A stretch of DNA of 5,308 nucleotides from an uncultured Akkermansia sp. (lineage in GTDB: Bacteria > Verrucomicrobiota > Verrucomicrobiia > Verrucomicrobiales > Akkermansiaceae), in contig CANPXA010000133.1 in the NCBI GenBank assembly GCA_947585525.1, positions 1-5,308 of the forward strand, read 5' to 3'. Shown in pieces: positions 1-5,267 of the stretch. How positions within the stretch are numbered: the stretch's first letter is position 1; each line of letters opens with the position of its first letter. The notes under the pieces were generated by a model. The model had not been told where the DNA came from and did not search any database. It saw only the letters and a program-made list of their open reading frames with translations. The translations under genes were made by a program, and so were the position numbers.

Positions 1-1037
1 CCATACGCCTGCACCGTGGATTGGAGATAGGTGCGGTATTGAACGGCGGCAGCCTCATGGCGGTAGAGGGAGTGTCCTTCCGCAATATGCTCCGCCTGAT
101 CTTTGTTGATCTGAACGGCCAGGACGGGGAGAGGGAAAACTCCATCCTTTCGCAGCAACACATTGGAAGAATATGCCTTGGACAATGCCAGTCCGCCTAC
201 AAAGAGACCGAAAAGAAGGACGACTGCGCCGTAAAAATCCCACGGGCGGCATCCGACCCCGACCCCTTTAAAGAACATGACGGTGCGGCGAAAGGCGCCC
301 CACAGGATGACCGCCATGAAGACGGGGATGAACGAGAGAGCGGCGGTACCCACGAACTCCGCCCATTGTACGAAAGAGAGACCATCGTAGAGAGCCATGC
401 CGAGGCTGTTCCAACTGAAACCGAGGGTACCGTGGGCACGCAGCCACTCGATGCAAGCCCAGAGGGCGCCACATCCCACAGCGCAGCGGACGGTGGAGAA
501 CAAATCACGTGTGGCCCAGGCATCCCAGAGGGCACGCACTTGCTCGCGCGACATCTCCGGCAGCGGTTCGGGAGCCGGTTCCAGTCGAGGGCGCAGCAAC
601 CAACCTGCCGCCAGAGCCCACAGCCCCGGCAGGCAAGCATACAACGCCATCAACGGGAAAAAGGCCACGCTCAAAAACAGAGCCTGCGGTATCCCAAACA
701 CGTAGCCCACCTCATGGATCCACCAAAAACTCACTGAATACCACCCCATTCCGTACAGCCAACCCAGTGCAAATAAACGCTTGCGACTCTTTTCACCGCG
801 CCACAACACCGTGAGCAACGGCAGAAGAGCCACCCATACCAGCCCTCCCCAATCGTACGGAGGAAACGCGAAAGCCATCACGACCCCGCTCAGCAAAACA
901 ACAACCGATTCATGGACGATGGACGATGGACGATGGACGATGTGGGGAATTCGTGCGCTATCGCGCGGGAGTTGCGAAGGAGCTTTGGACGAGGGCTTCA
1001 GCAGGTCCGGCTGTTTCGTATGGGTGCTGCTGGGCAT
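1..1037 (-). CDS. lnt: Apolipoprotein N-acyltransferase, 3' end outside window, start uncertain
   Basis: Inner-membrane enzyme that transfers an acyl chain from a phospholipid to the N-terminal cysteine of apolipoproteins, the last step of lipoprotein maturation. I translated the minus strand from about 1037 to 1 and found one open frame. It shows the Lnt order: a hydrophobic start (LLSGVVMAFAFPPYDWGGL), more membrane segments, WACIEWLRAHGTLGFSWNSLG (about 360-440), and the start of the nitrilase-like domain, FPLPVLAVQINKDQAEH (about 75-130). The catalytic Glu, Lys and Cys would lie beyond the left edge. The start is unclear. ATG 878 cuts into the first membrane segment. TTG 896 keeps slightly more but has no Shine-Dalgarno site. 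ATG 1037 has AGGTG 10 nt upstream but adds 53 Ser/Pro-rich codons that run through the heptamer repeat. I give the longest ATG. It is divergent from the ferredoxin gene. The family call is firm; the start is not. Confidence 0.88.
   Translation of the reverse strand, partial: MPSSTHTKQPDLLKPSSKAPSQLPRDSARIPHIVHRPSSIVHESVVVLLSGVVMAFAFPPYDWGGLVWVALLPLLTVLWRGEKSRKRLFALGWLYGMGWYSVSFWWIHEVGYVFGIPQALFLSVAFFPLMALYACLPGLWALAAGWLLRPRLEPAPEPLPEMSREQVRALWDAWATRDLFSTVRCAVGCGALWACIEWLRAHGTLGFSWNSLGMALYDGLSFVQWAEFVGTAALSFIPVFMAVILWGAFRRTVMFFKGVGVGCRPWDFYGAVVLLFGLFVGGLALSKAYSSNVLLRKDGVFPLPVLAVQINKDQAEHIAEGHSLYRHEAAAVQYRTYLQSTVQAY
912..942. repeat. Perfect 7-bp tandem repeat (ATGGACG x4 plus ATG)
   Basis: Four exact head-to-tail copies of ATGGACG occupy 912-939, followed by a partial ATG at 940-942. 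The array lies in the 5' region of lnt. On the plus strand the repeated ATG opens several overlapping short frames that encode MDDGR-type peptides; these look like by-products of the repeat, not genes. A degenerate relative is present at 3554-3577. The repeat is certain; any function is unknown. Confidence 0.95.
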
Positions 1038-1082
1038 GGCTCATTTTCACCTGTTTTTTCCTATCATGCAACAAAAAAAGGA

Positions 1083-1111
1083 TTGCATTCATCAAAAAAA
1101 TCAGGAACAAT
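1083..1111 (+). promoter_or_regulatory. Possible sigma70-like promoter for the ferredoxin gene
   Basis: TTGCAT at 1083-1088 and AACAAT at 1106-1111 are separated by exactly 17 bp. Each matches the consensus hexamer only partly (about 3 and 4 of 6). Transcription would begin near 1118, at the base of the small hairpin before the ferredoxin start. The region is A-rich and lies between divergent genes, where a promoter is expected. The match is weak and promoters in this lineage may differ. Confidence 0.3.
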
Positions 1112-1116
1112 AACGC

Positions 1117-1133
1117 GGGGTTAGACAAACCCC
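1117..1133 (+). promoter_or_regulatory. Small GC-rich stem-loop in the ferredoxin leader
   Basis: GGGGTT at 1117-1122 pairs perfectly with AACCCC at 1128-1133 around a 5-nt loop (AGACA). The stem ends 10 nt before the ferredoxin ATG at 1144, where a Shine-Dalgarno site would normally be. No good AGGAG-like sequence is visible there. The hairpin could stabilise the 5' end of the mRNA or affect translation, or be chance. Pairing is seen; function is inferred. Confidence 0.45.
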
Positions 1134-1143
1134 CACACACATT

Positions 1144-1377
1144 ATGGCAGATATCGACGAAAAAAATGAAAAGAACGTACCCGGCAAGTTCTATGTGGAC
1201 AGCAATTGCATCGATTGCGACCTTTGCCGCGAAACGGCGCCCGATTTCTTTGTTCGTGACGATGATGAGGGAGTCTCCTACGTCTGCAAGCAACCCGCCT
1301 CTGACGAGGAAGTAGCCAAGTGCACCGAGGCTATGGAGGGATGTCCCGTCCAAGCCATCGGCGACGACGGCGAGTAA
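1144..1377 (+). CDS. Small [4Fe-4S] ferredoxin
   Basis: A 77-residue, very acidic soluble protein expected to carry electrons in the cytoplasm through one iron-sulfur cluster. Cluster ligands are C22, C25 and C28 in CIDCDLC, plus C67 in EGCPVQAIG, the pattern of single-cluster bacterial ferredoxins. C48 and C60 are extra cysteines between these; a disulfide or other role is possible but not shown. The second CxxCxxC set of 2[4Fe-4S] ferredoxins is absent. Residues 1-15 are polar and precede the conserved KFYVDSNC segment. ATG 1144 is the obvious start, although no Shine-Dalgarno site is visible. The gene is divergent from lnt and is followed after 16 nt by a strong hairpin, so it is probably transcribed alone. 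The redox partner cannot be told from this window. Confidence 0.93.
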   Translation: MADIDEKNEKNVPGKFYVDSNCIDCDLCRETAPDFFVRDDDEGVSYVCKQPASDEEVAKCTEAMEGCPVQAIGDDGE

Positions 1378-1393
1378 AGAGGGGGTCGGCATC

Positions 1394-1434
1394 ATTGACT
1401 CGTCGGTGCCTTGTCGTGGCACCGACGAGTCAAT
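1394..1434 (+). terminator. Long perfect hairpin, probable terminator after the ferredoxin gene
   Basis: Bases 1394-1410 and 1418-1434 form a perfect 17-bp inverted repeat around a 7-nt loop (TTGTCGT). It begins 16 nt after the ferredoxin stop. The tract that follows is T-rich but interrupted (TTGCAATTTT, 1435-1444), so it is not a textbook U-tract, though the stem is strong. No T-run follows on the minus strand, so termination of plus-strand transcription is the simplest reading. A processing or mRNA-stabilising site is the alternative. Confidence 0.8.
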
Positions 1435-1558
1435 TTGCAATTTTACTCCATGGAGACTGCGAACGGGGCGACTTTGTGTACTTTTCCGCCTTCCGTTTCG
1501 TGTGGGTTGCTTTTTCCGTTCAGTCTCGCCTGAAAAAACGGCTTTCGGCAATGTAATC

Positions 1559-1563
1559 AGGAG
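1559..1563 (+). promoter_or_regulatory. Ribosome binding site deciding the dciA-like start
   Basis: AGGAG lies 10 nt before ATG 1574. The other in-frame candidates, ATG 1406 and ATG 1688, have no comparable site; ATG 1406 also lies inside the terminator hairpin. This favours the 169-residue form of the downstream protein. Confidence 0.55.
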
Positions 1564-1573
1564 CATTCGTTGT

Positions 1574-2083
1574 ATGCGTGAATCTCGTCCAAAATTCCAA
1601 CGAGAAGGGAAGGAAAAACCGGGTCGGCAAGGAGGGCGCGCTCTCTCTGCCACGCCGCGAGCGTCTCGCTCGAAAAAACGCTACACGATGCAACTCTATC
1701 CGGATGGCTCCCTCCGACCCGTGGCCACGAGCACGCGCGGAGAGGGAGAGCACCGACAGGCTCTGGCCGACCTGTATGGAGATCTTCCCCTTCCCTCTAC
1801 GGGAGGAGGAGTTCGCAGCATCCGCTCCATCCTGTCAGAGGTGGACTTGGGCATCACCGGAGAGAATCTGGCGCCGGAGTTACTCAACCAAGCGTGGGCT
1901 TCTGCCGTCGGTGAATTTGTGTCCACTCAGGCCCACCTGATATCCCTCAGCAACGGCACTGCTGTGGTGCATGCCGCCCACCCTGCCGTGCGTTTTGAAT
2001 TGCAACGCCAAAACCGGCGCCTCATCGCTGCCCTCAATTCCTTTCTCGGCGAGGGGTGCGTCCATAAAGTACACTTTCAATAG
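1574..2083 (+). CDS. dciA: DciA-like (DUF721) protein, probable replicative helicase loader/partner
   Basis: A 169-residue protein from ATG 1574. Residues about 80-169 match the DUF721/DciA pattern: RSIRSILSEV, then LLNQAWASAVGEF (W108, G113), a strand segment around GTAVVHAAHPAVRFEL, and the closing LIAALNSFLGEG with VHKVHFQ. DciA proteins bind the replicative helicase DnaB and help load it on DNA in bacteria without DnaC or DnaI. Residues 1-40 are rich in Lys and Arg (GKEKPGRQGGR, RASRSKKR) and look disordered; a nucleic-acid contact is inferred. A shorter start at ATG 1688 (131 residues) would still keep the whole core, but it has no Shine-Dalgarno site. The gene follows the hairpin at 1394-1434 by 139 bp and converges on the MFS gene. 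The family is clear; the helicase role is inferred from it. Confidence 0.82.
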   Translation: MRESRPKFQREGKEKPGRQGGRALSATPRASRSKKRYTMQLYPDGSLRPVATSTRGEGEHRQALADLYGDLPLPSTGGGVRSIRSILSEVDLGITGENLAPELLNQAWASAVGEFVSTQAHLISLSNGTAVVHAAHPAVRFELQRQNRRLIAALNSFLGEGCVHKVHFQ

Positions 2084-2101
2084 CGCCCCCGCCCCTCCGG
2101 C

Positions 2102-3382
2102 TCAGGCGCGTCTGACAGGCGATTCCCGTCGGATGGCTCGACGGAGGTAGAGAGTGACGACAGCGGAAGTTATCGCCAACGCGGCGCACTGCATTTGCGG
2201 GCTCATCCCCGCTGCACGCATTCCGCCCTGCACCAAAACAGCGCCTATTCCCAGAGCGCAATCCACCAAATTTCCGGCGGCGATCACATCTCCGCGTTTG
2301 TCGTCATCCGCATGATCCTGCAGCAGAGCATTGAGTGGCACCAGGTACCCTGCCGCAGAAAAGCCGGCGCACATAAGTGCGGCATAAAAAGCGATAGCAC
2401 CGTAGGGCAGAAAAACGAGAGCCAGACAGGAGAGAGTCATTCCCACCCCACCTATCAGAGTGAGGCTCGTATTGATCCGTTTGCCGCAGAGAACGGAAGT
2501 CAGCGCGCCGCCGAGAACCGATCCGCCGCTGATCCAGGCAATGAGCAGAGCGGAATCCCTTTGCTGTCCGAGAACCTGCATGAAATGGGCCCCCTGCCCC
2601 GAGTCACCCTGGGCATCCTGTGCCATCTGGAGAGCGATCAGCATCATGGCACCGGCAATGAACCAGAAATAGCCAATGCCCACCTCACTGTAGCGCAGCA
2701 CGCGGTCATTCCAGAGCAGGCGTAACTGAGAGAGGTGTTCCCACAGGAGGCTCCAACGAAAGGGTTCCTTTCCCTCGGGTTTGTAGGTCGGCAGGCAGAG
2801 GCTGAGGATGTACACCCCTACCGCAGCGACGGTACACACCACGCAGGGCCAAGCGGCGGCCTCCCAGCCGGAGTCCTCGCCGAGACGAGCCAACAAGGCA
2901 TAGACAATGCCCAACGCGGCAATCTGTCCCACCAGCAACATGAGCATGGAACTGATCTCCAGAATCCCGCTGGCAAAGCCGATGTGGCGCGTGCCCACCA
3001 TATCCTTCACGAGTCCTTTCTTGGCGGGACTGAAGAACATGGCCTGAACACAAAAGACAGTGAAACTTCCGACCGCCAAGCTCAAGTTATGCAAAAATAA
3101 ACCAATGCACATACCCGTCAGGGCAACCACCTGTAACAACACCATCTGTTGCAGAAGCCGAGTGCGGCAGTACCGATCGGCCCACCATCCGCCGAGCGGC
3201 GAAAAAAGCACGAACGGCAGAACGATCAACACGGAAAGAGGGTACTGCAACGCCGTGCCCATCCATATCCCCAGCGCTATGAGTAAAAATTGAACTCCTT
3301 TTTCATTCAGCGAGTTCATCGACTGAATGACAACCAAACTCCAAAAAGCTCCCCACCGCACTTTTTCGTCGCGCTGCTGCAT
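2102..3382 (-). CDS. MFS transporter, LplT-like (possible lysophospholipid carrier)
   Basis: A 426-residue inner-membrane protein with about 12 hydrophobic segments. An early SMNSLNEKG (21-29) resembles the FND/LND motif of LplT proteins. SPLGGWWADRYCRTRLL (61-77) is the MFS loop 2-3 motif. MFFSPAKKGLVKDMV (115-129) and VPLNALLQDHADDDKRG (348-364) followed by DVIAAGNL closely resemble LplT and the MFS domain of Aas fusion proteins. LplT moves lysophospholipids to the inner leaflet for re-acylation by Aas; no acyltransferase domain is attached here, so the substrate is inferred. ATG 3382, preceded by GGGA, is preferred over TTG 3412, which lacks a clear ribosome site. The tail is basic (LYLRRAIRRESPVRRA). 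tRNA-Arg lies 46 nt upstream on the same strand, so co-transcription is possible. MFS is near certain; LplT-like is likely. Confidence 0.88.
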   Translation of the reverse strand: MQQRDEKVRWGAFWSLVVIQSMNSLNEKGVQFLLIALGIWMGTALQYPLSVLIVLPFVLFSPLGGWWADRYCRTRLLQQMVLLQVVALTGMCIGLFLHNLSLAVGSFTVFCVQAMFFSPAKKGLVKDMVGTRHIGFASGILEISSMLMLLVGQIAALGIVYALLARLGEDSGWEAAAWPCVVCTVAAVGVYILSLCLPTYKPEGKEPFRWSLLWEHLSQLRLLWNDRVLRYSEVGIGYFWFIAGAMMLIALQMAQDAQGDSGQGAHFMQVLGQQRDSALLIAWISGGSVLGGALTSVLCGKRINTSLTLIGGVGMTLSCLALVFLPYGAIAFYAALMCAGFSAAGYLVPLNALLQDHADDDKRGDVIAAGNLVDCALGIGAVLVQGGMRAAGMSPQMQCAALAITSAVVTLYLRRAIRRESPVRRA

Positions 3383-3428
3383 CGTTTTCCCAGCTGCTTT
3401 TGAACCCGACAATCAGCGGGCTGACTGA

Positions 3429-3502
3429 CACTCCGGCCGCGATTCGAACGCGGGACCCCAAGCTTAGAAGGCTCGTGCTCTATCCAACTGAGCTACCGGA
3501 GC
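3429..3502 (-). tRNA. tRNA-Arg (anticodon UCU)
   Basis: The minus strand folds into a complete 74-nt cloverleaf: acceptor GCTCCGG/CCGGAGT, D stem GCTC/GAGC with loop AGTTGGATA, anticodon stem CGAGC/GCTTG (one G-U pair) with loop CTTCTAA, 5-nt variable region GGGTC, and T stem CCGCG/CGCGG with loop TTCGAAT. The anticodon is TCT, which reads AGA/AGG arginine codons. The first acceptor pair is G-U rather than Watson-Crick, and the discriminator base is G. CCA is not encoded; TCA follows. It is on the same strand as the MFS gene, which begins 46 nt downstream. Confidence 0.95.
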
Positions 3503-3513
3503 AACTCGCGCAG

Positions 3514-3542
3514 ATGGTACCAGCTACCTTCTCAAATTGCAA
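3514..3542 (-). promoter_or_regulatory. Probable sigma70-like promoter for tRNA-Arg
   Basis: On the minus strand, TTGCAA (3542-3537) and TACCAT (3519-3514) are separated by exactly 17 bp, each matching 4 of 6 consensus bases. The -10 element ends 11 nt before the mature tRNA 5' end, leaving a short leader for RNase P to remove. The position and spacing are good; the hexamers are moderate. The MFS gene could be read from the same promoter, since no terminator hairpin is visible between tRNA and MFS. Confidence 0.5.
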
Positions 3543-3553
3543 GTCTCAAAGAC

Positions 3554-3577
3554 AGGGACGATGGAGGATGGACCATG
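3554..3577. repeat. Degenerate relative of the ATGGACG heptamer
   Basis: Read in steps of seven, the units are AGGGACG, ATGGAGG, ATGGACC and then ATG. Each differs by one or two bases from the perfect ATGGACG units at 912-942. The shared unit and register suggest a common dispersed repeat family, here decayed. Confidence 0.6.
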
Positions 3578-3640
3578 TATGCACTTGAAAATGAGTGCAA
3601 TAGTGAGACGAATTTTGTATTTACGATTTGATTTTAGCAC

Positions 3641-3664
3641 GCCGGAGGCGCGGAGATGCGGAGC
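3641..3664. repeat. Three-copy octamer repeat (core CGGAG)
   Basis: GCCGGAGG, CGCGGAGA and TGCGGAGC follow each other with an exact 8-bp period and an invariant CGGAG core. From memory, strings of CGCGGAG octamers occur as dispersed intergenic repeats in several bacterial phyla and give spurious RRRGDAE peptides. This looks like a short or decayed member. Confidence 0.55.
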
Positions 3665-3834
3665 AAAAGAAAGGCGGAATTCTAGGAACAGTGCGGAGCC
3701 CTGATTTGAAAGGCATGTGTTCACGCGATGCGATCTTGTTTGGCTTTGCGACGGCGTGCGAGGAGGACGCAGATATGAATGCTTTGGGGGAGAACGAAGT
3801 TCCGGCTTGACACATTGGGGTGGGACGTAGTAAA

Positions 3835-3842
3835 AGGGGGAG
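3835..3842 (+). promoter_or_regulatory. Ribosome binding site deciding the ROK-like start
   Basis: A purine run AGGGGGAG ends 7 nt before ATG 3850. The alternative in-frame GTG at 3820 has no such site and would place this run inside the coding region, so ATG 3850 is the better start. Confidence 0.75.
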
Positions 3843-3849
3843 AACGCCT

Positions 3850-5241
3850 ATGAATATTCGACATCAATTCACGCCGGAACTGGATCCGCACTTCGTGGCT
3901 CCCGTACTTTGGAACAAAGCTTTCGAGGAAAAAGTGGCAGCGTCGGACAGCCACACCATCGACATAGCGTTGACGCGCAAGGATGGCACCTGTTTCCGTT
4001 GGAGTGCGAAACTGCTTCCTGCGGGGGAGGAAAATGAGAAACTGAACAACCGCTACGTCGAAAGGATTGTGAAGTTCCTGCTCTGGATGAAGGGAGGGTG
4101 TACCATCATGGTGGCCGGGGACGACAAGGTGGCGGATATGTTGGCAGCCACTTACTGCAAGGGAGGGGCACGTGAATTCGACTGGGATTTCATCGGCAAG
4201 CTCATCTATGACCAACCCATCGAAGTAGTGAAGGTGTCGAGTGCGGCTGATCTTCCGGCGGAGCACATGACCTCCATTGCTCTTGGACGCAATCTGGACG
4301 GCTACCGCATCGGCTTTGACCTCGGAGGCTCGGATCGCAAGGCAGCTGCTGTTGTGAATGGTGAGGTGGTGTACTCCGAAGAAGTAGTGTGGAATCCCTA
4401 CCACGAAAAGGATCCCAATTATCATTTGGAGGGAGTTGATGACTCCCTGCTGCGCGTCGCCAAGCACTTGCCGCAGGTGGATGCCATCGGCGGATCAGCC
4501 GCAGGCGTCTATGTGAACAACGAGCCGCGCGTAGCCTCTCTCTTCCGCGGGATTGCGTCGGATGATTTCCGCGACGTGATACGTCCGATGTTCCACACGC
4601 TGCAGAAGCGCTGGAGCGAGAGGATGGGGAAGGATGTACCCTTTGAGGTGGTGAACGACGGGGAGGTGACGGCACTTGCCGGGGCCATGGGGATGAACGA
4701 CGACGCCGTGCTGGGAATAGCCATGGGCACTTCACTCGCCTCCGGGTATGTGGATCCGGAAGGACACATCATGCCGTGGCTCAACGAGCTCGCCTTCGTT
4801 CCGGTCGATTATCAAGAAGACGGCGGCGTGGACGAGTGGTCCAAGGACAAAGGAGTGGGCGCTATGTACTTCTCGCAGCAGGCGGTAGCGCGCCTCGCTC
4901 CGCGTGCCGGGTTTGACTTTGGAGATATGCCCTTCCCGGAGCAACTCAAGAAAGTGCAGGCTGCCATGGCGGAGGGAGATGAGCGCGCTCGCAAAATCTA
5001 CGAGACCATCGGCGTTGAATTTGGCTACTCCGTTGCATTCTTCTCCCGCTTCTATTCCGTGCGCAACCTCCTCTTCCTCGGACGCGTAGCAACCGGAGAG
5101 GGAGGACAAATCATCATCGACAAAGCCAACGAGGTGCTGCACGCCGAGTTCCCGGAACTCAGCATCAACCTCTGTGTGCCGGATGAGCGAACCAAACGCC
5201 ATGGACAGGCTGTAGCTGCTGCTTCCTTGCCTCGACTGTGA
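3850..5241 (+). CDS. ROK-like ASKHA protein, probable sugar kinase, with extra N-terminal region
   Basis: A 463-residue soluble protein from ATG 3850. The C-terminal two thirds carry the ASKHA nucleotide-binding elements in ROK order: phosphate-1 loop GFDLGGSDRKAAAVV (155-169; D157, GG 159-160, K164), GGSAAGVYV (214-222), NDGEVTALAGAM (269-280, where D270 sits at the usual ROK catalytic-base position), phosphate-2 loop LGIAMGTSLASGYVDPEGH (288-306), and FLGRVATGEGGQIII (409-423) as adenosine-side segment. The CxCGxxGC zinc motif of many ROK kinases and repressors is absent. Residues 1-150 precede the first phosphate loop; I do not recognise them and see no helix-turn-helix that would mark a ROK repressor. 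At 463 residues it is much longer than typical ROK glucokinases (about 300). Phosphorylation of a sugar is likely but the substrate is unknown. A second gene starts 26 nt after the stop. Confidence 0.82.
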   Translation: MNIRHQFTPELDPHFVAPVLWNKAFEEKVAASDSHTIDIALTRKDGTCFRWSAKLLPAGEENEKLNNRYVERIVKFLLWMKGGCTIMVAGDDKVADMLAATYCKGGAREFDWDFIGKLIYDQPIEVVKVSSAADLPAEHMTSIALGRNLDGYRIGFDLGGSDRKAAAVVNGEVVYSEEVVWNPYHEKDPNYHLEGVDDSLLRVAKHLPQVDAIGGSAAGVYVNNEPRVASLFRGIASDDFRDVIRPMFHTLQKRWSERMGKDVPFEVVNDGEVTALAGAMGMNDDAVLGIAMGTSLASGYVDPEGHIMPWLNELAFVPVDYQEDGGVDEWSKDKGVGAMYFSQQAVARLAPRAGFDFGDMPFPEQLKKVQAAMAEGDERARKIYETIGVEFGYSVAFFSRFYSVRNLLFLGRVATGEGGQIIIDKANEVLHAEFPELSINLCVPDERTKRHGQAVAAASLPRL

Positions 5242-5267
5242 CATCGCCCCTCCTCTCGCCGTAGCAG

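Larger units (their letters stand above)
3543..3834. other. Intergenic spacer with repeat remnants, no convincing gene
   Basis: About 300 bp between the tRNA promoter and the ROK-like gene. Short frames here give low-complexity or repeat-derived peptides (for example ARRRRGDAEQKKGG), have no recognisable family and no convincing ribosome site. The spacer holds a degenerate heptamer tract (3554-3577), an AT-rich stretch around 3609-3636, and a three-copy octamer tract (3641-3664). A promoter for the ROK-like gene should be here, but I could not place one with confidence. Confidence 0.6.

Noticed and set aside
21..737. 238-residue open frame on the plus strand
   Set aside because: It is the antisense shadow of lnt; the peptide is low-complexity and polar, while the opposite strand gives a conserved membrane protein.
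912..942. CRISPR array
   Set aside because: The units are 7 bp, directly adjacent and without spacers; this is a simple tandem repeat, and no cas gene is present.
1552..1557. TGTAAT as -10 element for the dciA-like gene
   Set aside because: Transcription would start at or after the AGGAG at 1559-1563, removing it, and the -35 match is weak.
958..1653. 231-residue open frame on the minus strand
   Set aside because: It runs antisense to the whole ferredoxin gene and through its terminator, ends in the lnt 5' region in a different frame, and resembles no family. The ferredoxin reading is unmistakable.
2083..2109. Possible hairpin between the convergent dciA-like and MFS genes
   Set aside because: Only a 5-bp stem with a 17-nt loop and no T-run on either strand, so not supported as a terminator.
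3382..3502. tRNA gene as an integration site for a mobile element
   Set aside because: No integrase and no direct repeat of the tRNA 3' end was seen in the window.
3628..3810. 60-residue frame in the spacer
   Set aside because: Its start is translated octamer repeat (ARRRRGDAEQ), there is no ribosome site, and no family is recognisable.
3807..3835. Consensus TTGACA at 3807-3812 as promoter for the ROK-like gene
   Set aside because: The best -10 near 3830-3835 is poor and would start transcription about 8 nt before the ATG, losing the strong ribosome binding site. Probably chance.
3721..4467. 248-residue open frame on the minus strand
   Set aside because: Antisense to the first half of the ROK-like gene, with no recognisable motif.
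4732..5244. 170-residue open frame on the minus strand
   Set aside because: Antisense shadow of the ROK-like gene, covering its phosphate-2 and adenosine segments.
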